In this document: piece by piece, positions 43,801 to 53,088 of the stretch
Layout: every line of letters starts with the position of its first letter
Position numbering within the stretch: the stretch's first letter is position 1
DNA from: Barnesiella viscericola DSM 18177
GTDB lineage: Bacteria; Bacteroidota; Bacteroidia; Bacteroidales; Barnesiellaceae
Length of the DNA: 64,000 nucleotides
Direction: 5' to 3'
Assembly (NCBI RefSeq): GCF_000512915.1
Contig: NZ_CP007034.1
Span: forward strand, 2,356,001 to 2,420,000
The notes under the pieces: generated by a model
Databases searched by the model: none
What the model was told of the DNA's origin: nothing
Seen by the model: only the letters and a program-made list of their open reading frames with translations
Translations under genes and position numbers: made by a program

Positions 43801-45310
43801 GGTCGATTACTCGTAAGGTATATTCAACCGAGGCTGCGGTATGGGTCTCGGTTTCGGCTACTTCAGCTTTGATTACAGTCGTTCCCCCGGCAAGCAAGGT
43901 GACTACTCCATCTTGTTCGATGGTAGCTACCTCTTGGTTGCTGCTGCTGTAAATGATGGTGGCGTCCGATGTTGTGGTGGCTTCGCTGTTGTAGTTGCCG
44001 TCGGTCAACATCTTTTCACAGGTCGTGCCTTCAATATCGTTGAAGCTGATGGTGGCATCGCTCTTCCCGGTATCTACTCGATAAAGGGTAGGATTTTTCT
44101 CGGAGCCGGAGTTTGAATAACAGGCAAAGCGAACAATTGAGACATTAGAGTTATATCGTAATAGCCTGCTGCTGGTTCCGCTGTTTGCTATTTGGAAGGT
44201 ATTGTTGGATGTCGAGGTAATATTCCAAGTGGATTTACCATCTGTCATTGTTTCAGATAAATTGATCTTGGTGCCATCATTCATATAATTGACAAACTGG
44301 CCATTGTTGCTGATGGTATAGGTTCCATTCTCATTTCGGGCAATATCCCATATAATAGCCTCGTTGTCGGTGATAATCTTACCTTCGGAAAGATTGATAT
44401 TTGAACACTCAAAATAGCTTCCTCCGTTGGTATTGTTCATGGCAACGACCGAGGTGGCGTCGTCACGCTCTTGATAAACGATGATATATTTTCCGTCGGT
44501 CACGGTACCGTTGGTTACCTTGACAAAGGTTGTCATCGATGCCGGGTCGATAACGGTTAGGGTATATTGAATCGAGGCGGCGTTGAAGGTCTCGGTCTCG
44601 GCTACCTCGGCCTTGATGACCGTGGTACCTGTGGCATGCAGGGTAACTGCACCGTTGTCAATCGTAGCTACCTCTTGGTTACTGCTGCTGTAAACGATAG
44701 GTGCGTCCGATGTCGTGGTGGCCACACTGCTGTAACTGCCTTCGCTCAACTCTTTGGTTACATTGCCTGTAATGCCGGTAAAGGTGAGTTCGGGGTCTTG
44801 TAAAGCAGCGTTGGCCAACGGTGTAATTTCAATTTGTGTGATATGAGGAGTACTTGACCCTTTTTTGAGAGTAATGCTTGCATTGGTCGAGGAGACCGTA
44901 AGCGTGAGGGTGGAGGTGCCTGAAACCGAGTTGTCGGTTCCCGTCTCTTCGAGGGTCAATGTCCCTGTATGAGTAACAGTTACCTGAAATCCATGCTGAG
45001 TTTCAAAGGATGGAGAAGTCAATACTCCAGTGGAATTTTTGAGCTGTATATAAGTAGCGGTTGCAGGTTTTTCATTTTGTGGCATGACATTGTAAAAATT
45101 CCAAGTATAGTCTACACCATCACTTCCCGGGAAGATTTGATCCCCTTTGAATTTGTCATACCCACTACTTTCATTTTCATGGTTCTTAACTAATTTCGTC
45201 CAGTCGTTAAACGTAACACTTTGTGTAAGGGGGACTGCCCAACCCGGGGTGGCACCCCACAACAGAGCTATCAACAAGACAGCGGTGTGCAAAAAGTAAC
45301 TTTTTTTCAT
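40892..45310 (-). CDS. Large modular surface protein with T9SS-like sorting tail
   Basis: Secreted protein of 1472 residues. After the signal peptide (1-26) and an N-terminal beta domain, it has five bacterial-Ig-like repeats marked by SSSNQEVATID and GTTVIKA. Between them are two copies of a TFxKVT-type module and three choice-of-anchor-J-like beta-sandwich modules (TLPYSTDFKSGLGDW, LQLLYSTDYNPNTMQPTEAT). The last 70 residues resemble a T9SS C-terminal sorting domain (VAIYTLTGAQVRQIEL, LPAGIYVINRQKVVVF). The start at 45310 is the methionine before the signal peptide. A cell-surface adhesive or carbohydrate-binding role is likely; no enzyme motif is visible. PorU and PorV are encoded in this window. 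Confidence 0.8.
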   Translation of the reverse strand: MKKSYFLHTAVLLIALLWGATPGWAVPLTQSVTFNDWTKLVKNHENESSGYDKFKGDQIFPGSDGVDYTWNFYNVMPQNEKPATATYIQLKNSTGVLTSPSFETQHGFQVTVTHTGTLTLEETGTDNSVSGTSTLTLTVSSTNASITLKKGSSTPHITQIEITPLANAALQDPELTFTGITGNVTKELSEGSYSSVATTTSDAPIVYSSSNQEVATIDNGAVTLHATGTTVIKAEVAETETFNAASIQYTLTVIDPASMTTFVKVTNGTVTDGKYIIVYQERDDATSVVAMNNTNGGSYFECSNINLSEGKIITDNEAIIWDIARNENGTYTISNNGQFVNYMNDGTKINLSETMTDGKSTWNITSTSNNTFQIANSGTSSRLLRYNSNVSIVRFACYSNSGSEKNPTLYRVDTGKSDATISFNDIEGTTCEKMLTDGNYNSEATTTSDATIIYSSSNQEVATIEQDGVVTLLAGGTTVIKAEVAETETHTAASVEYTLRVIDPADIKTFEKVTDGSITDGQYILAYQSPDNANSVFVMSSTNTNDYFVANSINLTEGKITTYDQSIMWNITLESDGNYSISNNGIYVAYNGATSDSKNNNAYADAEYTSDRAGWIIEYDSNKNAYLFKNAKVNRRFLQCNPVKNSERFACYYDGSQQNITLYRLSDGKSNVMVTFNEVSGDKTLFFEEGLTYNSAATADPERPITYSSSNQEVATIDATGVVTLVGPGTTVIKATTEADDTYREGVAQYTLTVKASSVTLPYSTDFKSGLGDWISITTTGTAQWSSSQYGAQINAAGKGATEAYLISPKIEDENILLTFVNQKGFSGNDLQLLYSTDYNPNTMQPTEATWNDITDRASWGTSGAGWGTAVESGEIEFFDLTEPIRFAFKYLVPANEDAAGWQITDLAIQTAHKKIKLAFNNISNEKTLVFTEGFTYNSAATATPERPITYSSENQEVATIDTETGEVTLVGPGTTVISAATEGDEMYAAGLAQYTLTVLEASATLPYTIDFKSGFENWLTIATQGTTQWNSTQYGAQINGHGKGESEVYLISPEVTAENILLTFTTQTRFAGNNLQLLYSTDYNPNTMQPTEATWNDITDMASWGALGSDEWSSAVESGNVELYSLTSPIRFAFKYTCSNSEAAAWQVTDLSIQETTPKVVVTFDEVNGDKTLFFEEGLTYNSAATATPERPITYSSSNQEVATIDATGMVTLVGPGTTVIKATTEADDTYREGVAQYTLTVKASSVTLPYSTDFKSGLGDWISATTVGSALWTSDSQYGAKISGYINGKNTESEAYLISPAVTANNIILNFSSWFNYDGNALELLYSTDYDPNTMQPTDATWNNISENATWPTETFKWVESGDIELQDLTSPIRFAFRYTSTTDGASTWEITDLTIKEGLASGIATVEANGMKVINGKGEITIVTDTPASVAIYTLTGAQVRQIELAEGNNVVTLPAGIYVINRQKVVVF
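41538..43271. repeat. Near-identical 267-bp segments inside the surface-protein gene
   Basis: 41538-41804 and 43005-43271 match almost base for base with a constant offset of 1467 bases (489 codons). They encode the same Ig-like repeat and preceding strand of two modules. A third, more diverged copy is at about 42270-42530. Such closeness at DNA level points to recent duplication or gene conversion. Confidence 0.8.
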
Positions 45311-45367
45311 AAGCGTATGTTTTAGAGTTTGATTATCTATATTTTTGTTAATATTAATTGGGAGAAA

Positions 45368-45375
45368 CAAAAATA
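45368..45375 (-). promoter_or_regulatory. Promoter -7 element of the surface-protein gene
   Basis: TATTTTTG read 45375-45368 on the minus strand, 58 bases before the start at 45310. The -33 side is weak. The gap up to 45506 holds only AT-rich sequence and, for the phosphatase gene, a poor TTATTTTG match at about 45468-45475. Confidence 0.4.
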
Positions 45376-45506
45376 TAAAATAGTGCTCGAATGAAAAAGG
45401 TTTTTTCGAGAAACTTTCTGTTTATTAACAAGATTGTCACATAGGCCCTTATTCTGGCTCTTTTTTATTTATTTTGCAGCAGAATTGAATCCAATTATTT
45501 GACAAA

Positions 45507-45998
45507 ATGACAAAAGAGATAGAAAAGCCGATTAAGATTTTGTTTGTGTGCCTGGGTAACATTTGCCGGTCGCCGGCAGCCGAAGGGGTATTTCTTCATC
45601 TGGCGCGCGAGCGGGGAGTGACCGACCGCTTTGTGGTCGACTCGGCCGGTACGTATGGGGGACATGCGGGTGAGTTGCCCGACCCTCGTATGCGGGCGCA
45701 TGCGGCCCGGCGCGGTTATTTGCTGGAACATCGCAGCCGTCCGGTGCGCCCCGACGATTTCGACGATTTCGACCTGATTCTGGGTATGGACGACTACAAC
45801 ATTGACACGTTGCGGTCGATGGCCGACACGCCCGAGCAGGAGGCCAAGGTGCACCGCATGACCGACTATTGCCGGCACTACCCGGTCGATTGCATTCCCG
45901 ACCCCTATTACGGCGGAGCCGATGGTTTTGAAAATGTGTTGAATGTGCTCGAAGATGCCTGCGAGGGGCTTATCGACGAGACGTTGGGCGAAAAATAG
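45507..45998 (+). CDS. Low molecular weight protein-tyrosine phosphatase
   Basis: Cytoplasmic phosphatase of 163 residues. The P-loop CxxxxxR(S) is CLGNICRS with catalytic Cys15 and Arg21, and the general-acid loop is DPYYGG near 132-137, as expected. In other bacteria such enzymes control exopolysaccharide tyrosine kinases, but none is nearby. It stands alone and converges with waaA; no terminator is evident in the 67-base gap. Confidence 0.95.
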   Translation: MTKEIEKPIKILFVCLGNICRSPAAEGVFLHLARERGVTDRFVVDSAGTYGGHAGELPDPRMRAHAARRGYLLEHRSRPVRPDDFDDFDLILGMDDYNIDTLRSMADTPEQEAKVHRMTDYCRHYPVDCIPDPYYGGADGFENVLNVLEDACEGLIDETLGEK

Positions 45999-46065
45999 TC
46001 CTTGTACCTCCTCTCTCCTTCATCTGGTTGATACGCACCCTTGCCGCCTACGCAGGACAGCCGGA

Positions 46066-47301
46066 TTACTCCTCGATTCCGAAGAGGTCTTTAAGAATGA
46101 GTCGGGTGGCCCCGGTGTGCGAGGCTATGTAGTGGCCGGCGTTGTGGCTGGCCGTAGCCAGGGCGTCGGGGTCGGAGAGCAGGCGGTCGGCCGTGGCGCG
46201 GAAGGCTTCGCCCGAGTCGATGGCGAATCCGCCTCCGCAGGCGATAAGTTCGTGAGCCTCCTTGAAGCGGCGATGGTTGGGCCCGAAGATGACGGGCAGG
46301 TCATAGACGGCAGCCTCGGCAATGTTGTGTATGCCGGCGCCGAATCCGCCTCCCACATAGGCCAGGATGCCGTAGCGGTAGATCGACGAGAGCAGCCCGA
46401 AGCAGTCGATGATGAGGCAGTCGCACGTGGCGGCTGTGGCCTCGGTAGCTTGGGTATAGCGCAGGGTGGGGCGTTTGAGCAGGCTCTCGATGAAGAGCAG
46501 GTGCGACTCGTGTATCTCGTGCGGAGCTATGATGAGCTTGATGTCGTCGCGGTGGTTGAAGTAGTCGAGGATAAACTCCTCGTCCTTGGGCCACGAACTC
46601 CCGGCGACGAGTACTTTTTTCCCTTGGGCGAATGCCTCGATGACGGGCAGATCCTTGGCCGACAGTCTGATGTCGCTCACGCGGTCGAAGCGGGTGTCGC
46701 CCACGACCGACACGTTGGTGATGCCGATGCCGGCCAGCAGTTGGCGTGACTGTTCGTTCTGGATATAGAGGTGGGTAAAGTTGCGCAAGATGCGGCGGAA
46801 ATAGCCTCCGTAGAACCGGAAGAATACCTGATTGGGACGGAAGATGGCCGAGATGCTGTATGTGGGGATATTCCGTCGTTTGAGTTCGTTGAGGTAGTTG
46901 GCCCAGAACTCGTATTTGATGAAGATGGCCTGGGTGGGCCGGGTGAGGTCGAGGAATCGCTTGACATTGCCCGGCAGGTCGAAGGGGAGGTAGCACACGA
47001 GGTCGGCTCCCGGGTAGTTCTTGCGCACCTCGTAGCCCGAGGGGGAGAAGAAGGTGAGCAGGATACGGGTGTCGGGCCGTGCCTTGCGAATGGCTTCGAT
47101 GAGGGGACGCCCCTGTTCAAACTCGCCCAGCGACGAGGCATGAATCCACAGGTAGCCGCCCTGCGGGTCGGCGTGCTGCGACAGGTAGTCGAAGATGCCT
47201 TTTTGCCCTTGTGTCAACTTGCGGGCTTTGGCATTGCGCATACCGGCCAGAGCGACCAATTGTTTGTAGCAATATATTCCAAAATTGTAAATCAGTTTCA
47301 T
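46066..47301 (-). CDS. waaA: 3-deoxy-D-manno-octulosonic acid transferase
   Basis: Adds Kdo from CMP-Kdo to lipid A precursor at the inner membrane. It has 411 residues, standard length, with an N-terminal hydrophobic anchor (about 1-20), the family motif WIHASSLGEFEQGRPLIEA and the C-terminal nucleotide-binding region (LVAGSSWPKDEE, LAYVGGGFGAGIHNIAEAAV). It is last in the gltX-outer membrane protein-waaA unit. Confidence 0.95.
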   Translation of the reverse strand: MKLIYNFGIYCYKQLVALAGMRNAKARKLTQGQKGIFDYLSQHADPQGGYLWIHASSLGEFEQGRPLIEAIRKARPDTRILLTFFSPSGYEVRKNYPGADLVCYLPFDLPGNVKRFLDLTRPTQAIFIKYEFWANYLNELKRRNIPTYSISAIFRPNQVFFRFYGGYFRRILRNFTHLYIQNEQSRQLLAGIGITNVSVVGDTRFDRVSDIRLSAKDLPVIEAFAQGKKVLVAGSSWPKDEEFILDYFNHRDDIKLIIAPHEIHESHLLFIESLLKRPTLRYTQATEATAATCDCLIIDCFGLLSSIYRYGILAYVGGGFGAGIHNIAEAAVYDLPVIFGPNHRRFKEAHELIACGGGFAIDSGEAFRATADRLLSDPDALATASHNAGHYIASHTGATRLILKDLFGIEE

Positions 47302-47326
47302 AGTCGGCGAATTTCCTCGTAGAGGT

Positions 47327-48406
47327 TTACAAGATGTTTTTCAGATATCCCCGGTTTTTTGCCGTCTTCCGCTCTTTCCAGGCCTGGTCGTCGAGGTAGA
47401 ACCGCAGGACGAGCTGTTGCTGGAAGTCGAGGTTCCCCGGCGTGTAGTGCAGATTGAACGAGGCCAGGCAGTTGAGGTAGCTCTTGCGGAAGAGGTAGGC
47501 ATATATGTCGGTGCGATTATAGGTCGGTGATTGGTAGAAGGGGTCGCCCTGGTTGAGCTGTGCGCCCAATTGGGGATAGAGCGGCATTTGCGCCCCTCCC
47601 TTGTAGAAGGTGTTGTGCAGTCCCAGGAATCGCCATTCGGCCCGCAGGTCGACAAGCAGGCCTTGCGGATGGTGCCAGGTGCCCACGTTGCGCAGCCGGT
47701 CGAGGCTGAGGTGATAGCCCACTTTGAGCGTGAGCGTGTCGAGCGGGGTGCAGGGGGTGAGATCCAGACCTACGTAGGGACTGACGATGAGGTTGTCGGT
47801 CACGGTGTAGCGGTCGTCCGAGTGGCGCGGCCGGGCCAGATGGTTCATGACCAGATGCCCTCCGGCAAAGAGGTAGGGCAGGGGTTGCCACCGTCCGTTG
47901 AAGACCACCATGAAGGCCTCGCGCTTCACCTCGGTCTGCACCTGACGCCAGTCGACGTAGAGTTCGGCAAACCCTTTGGGGTGTACATACTGGAAGAGGG
48001 CTCCCGCGATGTTGGGTCTGTAATAGGTGAGCGAGTCGTATTGCAGGATAGCCGGTTCGTTCTCGATCAGCTGGGTGCGGGGAAACATACCCATCGACAT
48101 GCGGAATCGCGGCGATGAGTAGCGGTAGTAGACCGTGGGGTGTATGCGGGCATTCTCGGTAGAGCCGTCGATGGGTTGCACCCACGAGGCTCCTGCCATG
48201 ATGGCGCTGTGGCCTATGCACACTCCTATCTCGGGCGAGAGTCGCGTGCCGAAGAGGGTCTGCGACTCGACCTTGGAGTAGCCGTACTCCCGGTTGTCGA
48301 AAAAGGCCGTCATGTCTACGCTCCATGCCACTTGCTGCGCCCGAGCGGGGAGCAGGGCGGCCAGGAGTGTGACGACAAGCAGTATGTGTGTGCGACGGCA
48401 ACTCAT
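47327..48406 (-). CDS. Hypothetical outer-membrane beta-barrel protein
   Basis: Protein of 359 residues with a signal peptide (to about 23, LLPARAQQ) and alternating amphipathic strands with many Tyr, Arg and His, consistent with a 14-16 strand barrel. I do not recognise a named family. Start 48406 shares a base with the gltX stop codon (TGATG junction), so it is translationally coupled to gltX, an odd partner. waaA follows after 25 bases; a role in envelope or LPS-linked processes is possible but unproven. Confidence 0.7.
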   Translation of the reverse strand: MSCRRTHILLVVTLLAALLPARAQQVAWSVDMTAFFDNREYGYSKVESQTLFGTRLSPEIGVCIGHSAIMAGASWVQPIDGSTENARIHPTVYYRYSSPRFRMSMGMFPRTQLIENEPAILQYDSLTYYRPNIAGALFQYVHPKGFAELYVDWRQVQTEVKREAFMVVFNGRWQPLPYLFAGGHLVMNHLARPRHSDDRYTVTDNLIVSPYVGLDLTPCTPLDTLTLKVGYHLSLDRLRNVGTWHHPQGLLVDLRAEWRFLGLHNTFYKGGAQMPLYPQLGAQLNQGDPFYQSPTYNRTDIYAYLFRKSYLNCLASFNLHYTPGNLDFQQQLVLRFYLDDQAWKERKTAKNRGYLKNIL

Positions 48407-49923
48407 CAACCCAGGTATTCGATGGCTCGTTCGATGCGTTTGATGGTCTCCTCCTTGCCCATGATTTCGGTGATGTCGAACATGTGCGGACCTTTGCACT
48501 CGCCCACCACGGCCAGACGGAAGGCATTCATCACATTGCCCAGGTGGTAGCCGTTGCGTTCGATCCAGTCGAGCACCACTTTCTCGGCGTGGGCCGACGA
48601 GAGGTCGTCGAGGTTGCGCAGAATCTCGATCAGTTCGCGCATGATGGCGGGGGTATCCTCTTTCCAGCGCTTCTTGACCGATTTCTCTTCATAGCTGGTA
48701 GGAGCCACGAAGAAGAAGGCAGCCTGGTCCCACAGCTCCTTGACGAAACTTACCCGACCTTTGACCAGCCCGATGATGCGGGCCACGGTGGTGGGGTCGG
48801 CCTCGATGCCTTTCTCTTTGAGAATGGGCATGAAGAGGGTGGTGAGCTCTTCGTTGCTCTTTTCCTGTATATATTTATGGTTGAACCATTTGCCTTTTTC
48901 GTAGTCGAATTTGGCTCCGCTCTTGCTGCATTTTTCGAGCGAGAAGAGCTTGATGAGCTCGTCCATCGACAGAATCTCCTGATCGTTGCCGGGGTTCCAG
49001 CCCAGCAGGGCGAGGAAATTGACCACGGCCTCGGGCAGGTAGCCCGACTCGCGGTAGCCCGACGACACTTCGCCCGTCTTGGGGTCGTGCCATTCGAGGG
49101 GGAATACGGGGAATCCCAACCGGTCGCCGTCGCGTTTGCTCAGTTTCCCTTTGCCGTCGGGTTTCAACAGCAGGGGCAGGTGGGCAAAGCGGGGCATCGT
49201 ATCTTCCCAGCCGAAGGCCCGGTAGAGCAGCACGTGCAGCGGGGCCGAGGGCAACCACTCTTCACCGCGAATCACGTGCGAGACGAGCATCAGGTGGTCG
49301 TCGACGATGTTGGCCAGGTGGTAGGTGGGCAGATTGTCGGCCGATTTGTAGAGTACCTTGTCGTCGAGAATCGACGAGTTGATGGTCACTTTGCCGCGAA
49401 TGAGGTCGTCGACCACTACATCTTCGCCCGGTTTGATTTTGAACCGCACCACATACTGGGTGCCGTCGGCAATCAGTCGGTCAACCTCCTCCTTGCTCAT
49501 CGTGAGCGAGTTGCGCATTTGCATGCGGGTCGAGGCGTCGTATTGGAAGTTGGCGATTTCCTGACGTTTGGCTTCCAGTTCGGCCGGAGTATCGAAGGCG
49601 ATATAGGCTTTGCCGGCTTCGAGCAGCTGGTCTACATATTTGCGGTAGATCTCTTTCCGCTCCGATTGCCGGTAGGGACCGTAGTTGCCGCCGTAGCTCA
49701 CCCCTTCGTCAAAGTGAATGCCCAGCCATTCGAGTGCCTCGATGATGTAGGCCTCGGCACCGGGAACAAACCGATGGGAGTCGGTGTCTTCGATACGGAA
49801 AATCAGGTCGCCATGGTGTTGCTTGGCAAACAGGTAGTTATAGAGAGCGGTACGGACTCCGCCGATGTGCAAGGGGCCCGTGGGGCTGGGCGCGAAACGC
49901 ACCCGTACTTTTCTTTCGGTCAT
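48406..49923 (-). CDS. gltX: Glutamyl-tRNA synthetase
   Basis: Charges tRNA-Glu with glutamate. The 505-residue class I synthetase has the HIGH-type motif PLHIGG near the N-terminus, [11 protein letters not shown], and the KMSKS-type motif [10 protein letters not shown]. The C-terminal anticodon-binding domain is full length. Start at 49923 ([10 protein letters not shown]); a methionine two codons upstream is possible. The gene leads the unit with the outer-membrane protein and waaA. Confidence 0.97.
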   Translation of the reverse strand: MTERKVRVRFAPSPTGPLHIGGVRTALYNYLFAKQHHGDLIFRIEDTDSHRFVPGAEAYIIEALEWLGIHFDEGVSYGGNYGPYRQSERKEIYRKYVDQLLEAGKAYIAFDTPAELEAKRQEIANFQYDASTRMQMRNSLTMSKEEVDRLIADGTQYVVRFKIKPGEDVVVDDLIRGKVTINSSILDDKVLYKSADNLPTYHLANIVDDHLMLVSHVIRGEEWLPSAPLHVLLYRAFGWEDTMPRFAHLPLLLKPDGKGKLSKRDGDRLGFPVFPLEWHDPKTGEVSSGYRESGYLPEAVVNFLALLGWNPGNDQEILSMDELIKLFSLEKCSKSGAKFDYEKGKWFNHKYIQEKSNEELTTLFMPILKEKGIEADPTTVARIIGLVKGRVSFVKELWDQAAFFFVAPTSYEEKSVKKRWKEDTPAIMRELIEILRNLDDLSSAHAEKVVLDWIERNGYHLGNVMNAFRLAVVGECKGPHMFDITEIMGKEETIKRIERAIEYLG

Positions 49924-49946
49924 ATTCATAGGGTTGAAAAACTCGG

Positions 49947-49954
49947 CAAAATTA
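49947..49954 (-). promoter_or_regulatory. Promoter -7 element of gltX
   Basis: TAATTTTG read 49954-49947 on the minus strand. It predicts transcription from about 49940, which rules out the longest frame (49959). The -33 part is not clear. Confidence 0.45.
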
Positions 49955-50009
49955 AACATTTTTTTCGATTTAGCCTATACGCATGCCCTATATTATAGGG
50001 GGTGAGGGG

Positions 50010-50213
50010 CTAATCGTTCAGTTCGTTCAGGATTTTCTGCAAGGCTTCGTCGGTCTCGAAGAGCTTCGACTTGCAGAATTTGAGCAGTTCGAGCGAACGG
50101 GCGGTACATTTTTGCAGCTCGTCGATTTCGTATTCGTTGTTTTGCAGCTTGGTGACAATCGATTCCAACTCGGTTATCGCCTGGGCATAGGAGATTTCGG
50201 TTTTCTTGGCCAT
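50010..50213 (-). CDS. xseB: Exodeoxyribonuclease VII small subunit
   Basis: Small helical subunit of exonuclease VII, 67 residues, matching the family pattern (SYAQAITELESIVTKLQNNE, ELQKCTARSLELLKFCKSKL). It is eight bases downstream of xseA and last in the operon. Confidence 0.95.
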   Translation of the reverse strand: MAKKTEISYAQAITELESIVTKLQNNEYEIDELQKCTARSLELLKFCKSKLFETDEALQKILNELND

Positions 50214-50221
50214 ATCGGTAT

Positions 50222-51487
50222 CTATTTGGTTTTCGAGGATTGGGTGGTTTCGACCCGGCTGACGACCGAACCGTCAGCCAGCAGGGTCTCTATGGTCTCG
50301 CCGGGGGCGAGATTGGTCACGCTCTTGACGACACATCCTTGATGCAGGGTGAGGCTATACCCCCGTTGCAGTAGCGACTGGGGTGAGACCAGCTCGACGG
50401 TGTTTGCCAGTTGGTCGAGTCGGGAGCGCTCGGCGTCGAGTCGGGAGCGCAGGGCATGTTTTATATGTTCGAGCCACAGCTCGGATTTGTGCCGTTCGTT
50501 CAGAATGCGTCGCTCGACCAGCATCGGCAGGGCCGAGGTGGTGCGTTGCAATGTCTGTTTCTCGCGTTGCAGCCGGTCGCGCACCGCCTCGCTTATCGAG
50601 AGGGAGAGCCCGGCCACGTGTAGGTCGGCTTCGTGCAGGCGGGCGATAATCCACTCGGCGGCGGCCGTCGGGGTCTTGACCCGGGTATTGGCCACCAGGT
50701 CGATGACGGTGTCGTCGCGCTCGTGACCGATGCCGGTGATGACGGGCAGGGGGAACTGGGCCACGTTGGCGGCCAGCGGGTAGCTGTCGAAACTGTTGAG
50801 GTCGGAGGTGGCGCCTCCACCCCGAATGATGACCACGCCGTCGAACAACTCCTCGTGGCAGGCAATGCGGTCGAGAGCCTCGATGATGGAGCGTTCGGTC
50901 TGCTCGCCCTGCATCGAGGCCGGGAAGAGTGCCGTGTAGACGCGGTAGCCGTAGGGATTGTTTTGCAGCTGGTTCATGAAGTCGCCATACCCGGCGGCCG
51001 AGGGGGAGGAGATGATGGCAAACCGTTGCGGCAACGGTGGCCACACGAGCTCCTTGTTCATGTCGGCCACCCCTTCGTCGCGCAGCTGCTGCAAGATGGC
51101 TGCTCTGCGGCGGGCAGCATCGCCCAGGGTGTAGGTGGGGTCGATGTCGTGAATGGTGAGGCTATACCCGTACAGCTCGTGGAAGACGGGCGAGACCAGA
51201 ACGAGAATCTTGATGCCCGAGGTGAAGAGCTGTCCGGTCGATTGCTCGAACCAGGGGCGCAACAGCCTGAACGTAGTGGCCCATATCGTGGCCCGGGCTT
51301 TGGCTACGGTACGCCCCGTAGACTCCTCCTTTTCAATGAGTTCGAGGTAGCAGTGGCCCGAGGGGTGTATGCGGGCCTCGCTGACTTCGGCCCGCACCCA
51401 GTAACGTTCGGGTAGAGCCTCCTGTAAGGCGTCGCGCACGCGGGCGTTCAGTTCGAGCAGTGAAAATTCTTTTCGTCCGGCACTCAT
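50222..51487 (-). CDS. xseA: Exodeoxyribonuclease VII large subunit
   Basis: Catalytic subunit that degrades single-stranded DNA from both ends, in repair. It has 421 residues: an OB-fold domain (about 1-110; YWVRAEVSEARIHPSGHCYL), the nuclease core with GHERDDTVIDLVAN and TPTAAAEW, and a coiled-coil segment (about 300-370) for XseB binding. The start at 51487 overlaps the protease stop by four bases (ATGA); the much longer frame upstream is antisense noise to the protease gene. Confidence 0.95.
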   Translation of the reverse strand: MSAGRKEFSLLELNARVRDALQEALPERYWVRAEVSEARIHPSGHCYLELIEKEESTGRTVAKARATIWATTFRLLRPWFEQSTGQLFTSGIKILVLVSPVFHELYGYSLTIHDIDPTYTLGDAARRRAAILQQLRDEGVADMNKELVWPPLPQRFAIISSPSAAGYGDFMNQLQNNPYGYRVYTALFPASMQGEQTERSIIEALDRIACHEELFDGVVIIRGGGATSDLNSFDSYPLAANVAQFPLPVITGIGHERDDTVIDLVANTRVKTPTAAAEWIIARLHEADLHVAGLSLSISEAVRDRLQREKQTLQRTTSALPMLVERRILNERHKSELWLEHIKHALRSRLDAERSRLDQLANTVELVSPQSLLQRGYSLTLHQGCVVKSVTNLAPGETIETLLADGSVVSRVETTQSSKTK

Positions 51488-53088
51488 AACCTTCGTATCT
51501 TTTGAGTCCAACAAAACTGTCGGCCGCGAGCCGACAGGATATATATACCGGGGTTCAACCCGGTGAGGTCGAGCGTCTCTCCCTCGGTGAGGCGATGCCT
51601 TTGCACCAGCGAGCCCCCCGGGTTGTAGATGCAGAGGTCGAGGCTCTCTTCCCCGGCGGGTAGAGCCTTGACCGAGATGACGGGACTCCCCTCGCGGTAG
51701 GATAGTTGCAGCGGAGCATCGGTCATGTGGGCAGTCTCTATGGCCGCTCCCTGGCGGTAGGCGGCGTAGAAGTCGGGAATGCCGTAGCCCAGCAGCGAGT
51801 CGGGCGCGAGGTATTGCGAGCTGTTTTGCTGAATGAGCGAGATGATTTCCAGGGCCGACAGTTGTGGCAGAGCCTGCCACAGACAGGCGGTGAGCCCGGC
51901 CATGATGGGGGCCGAAAACGAGGTGCCGTTTTGCCATTGCAGATTCCCTTCGGAATCGATGATGGCGGCCGGTGCTCCAATGGCCACTACGTCGGGTTTC
52001 ACCCGGCCGTCGGCCGTAGGGCCGGCTCCCGAGAAATAGGCCGGTTGGCGGTTGGCGGAGATTGCCCCTACGGAGAGTACTCCCGCCACATCGGCGGGAA
52101 AGGTTATCTTTTGCCACTCATTTATCCGTTCGTTCCCGGCGCTCACCACGATGAGCAACCCTTTCTCCACACCCCGGGCGGCAGCTTGTGAGATAAAGGT
52201 GGTGTGACCGTCCAGGTCGTCCCAGGTGTGGTCGTACCGGCTGTCGTCAAACCGGGAATATCCCAGCGACGAGGTGACGACGTCGACCCCCAGACTGTCG
52301 GCATATTCGAGTGCCGCCGCCCAGTAGTCCTCTTCGGTGGGATATTCGGTCGCCGTGTCTTCCGACCGCAGCAGCCAGTAGGAGGCCTGCGGTGCCGTGC
52401 CGATAAACAGGCTGCTGTCGTTCACCAGCAGGGTCGATAGCACCTCCGAGCCGTGGCTGTCGCCGTTGCGGAAATCCATCGTTTCGTCGATAAAGTCGTG
52501 TATCCCCACGATGTGGTCGGGGTCGAACTGCGGGTTGCGGTCGGCATTGAGAAAGCCCCCGTCGATGACGGCGATGGTCATGCCTTCGCCCCGGAATCCC
52601 GCCTGGTGCAGCCGTTCACCGTTGTGCAACGCAATCTGTTGGGCCGCTTCGCCGTAGAACGAAAGAGGCTCGGCCTCGACCCGTTTCTTGCGGGGTTTGA
52701 CAATAATCAGGCCTGTCGGTTGCACGGGAGAGCCCAGTCGGTCGAAGCGGGAGACGAAGGGAAGCTGTGCGATGTCACTGAGCAGCGTGGTATCGGTGAG
52801 GGCGATGGTGGCCGTGTTGAGCCATTTCGAGATGGCCAGGATGCGGGCTCCCTGTTCCGACAGCTGTTGCAGCCGGAAGGGGGAGACGGGCAGGTCGGTC
52901 GAGTCGATGGCAATACCGTATTTCTGCCGGTGTTCCAGGGCTCGTGGCGACAGAAACTGCTCGGGCCTGTCGAGCGAACAGGCCGACTCGCCCTTGTCGG
53001 TGAACCAGATGCGGTAGTGTTGTTCCTGTGCCCGGACACCGAGGAGCATCGCAAGGAGCAGTAGTGCGATGTACAGGCGTTGTTTCAT
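51484..53088 (-). CDS. Secreted subtilisin-like serine protease (S8) with T9SS tail
   Basis: Exported protease of 534 residues: signal peptide (1-20), prodomain (about 21-140), catalytic domain with Asp176 (AVIDGGF), His212 (SHGSEVLS), oxyanion Asn319 (SAGNE) and Ser390 (GTSFSAP), and a C-terminal T9SS-type sorting domain (about 465-534; LDLTGLNPGIYILSARG). All catalytic residues are present. Start 53088 overlaps the mnmA stop by four bases. It would be delivered and trimmed by the PorU/PorV machinery encoded further on. Its place between tRNA-modification and DNA-repair genes is probably only operon economy. Confidence 0.9.
   Translation of the reverse strand: MKQRLYIALLLLAMLLGVRAQEQHYRIWFTDKGESACSLDRPEQFLSPRALEHRQKYGIAIDSTDLPVSPFRLQQLSEQGARILAISKWLNTATIALTDTTLLSDIAQLPFVSRFDRLGSPVQPTGLIIVKPRKKRVEAEPLSFYGEAAQQIALHNGERLHQAGFRGEGMTIAVIDGGFLNADRNPQFDPDHIVGIHDFIDETMDFRNGDSHGSEVLSTLLVNDSSLFIGTAPQASYWLLRSEDTATEYPTEEDYWAAALEYADSLGVDVVTSSLGYSRFDDSRYDHTWDDLDGHTTFISQAAARGVEKGLLIVVSAGNERINEWQKITFPADVAGVLSVGAISANRQPAYFSGAGPTADGRVKPDVVAIGAPAAIIDSEGNLQWQNGTSFSAPIMAGLTACLWQALPQLSALEIISLIQQNSSQYLAPDSLLGYGIPDFYAAYRQGAAIETAHMTDAPLQLSYREGSPVISVKALPAGEESLDLCIYNPGGSLVQRHRLTEGETLDLTGLNPGIYILSARGRQFCWTQKIRRL

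Noticed and set aside
51488-52117. N-terminal extension of XseA
   Set aside because: It is antisense-like readthrough over the protease gene; XseA homology starts at the methionine at 51487, which overlaps the protease stop by ATGA.
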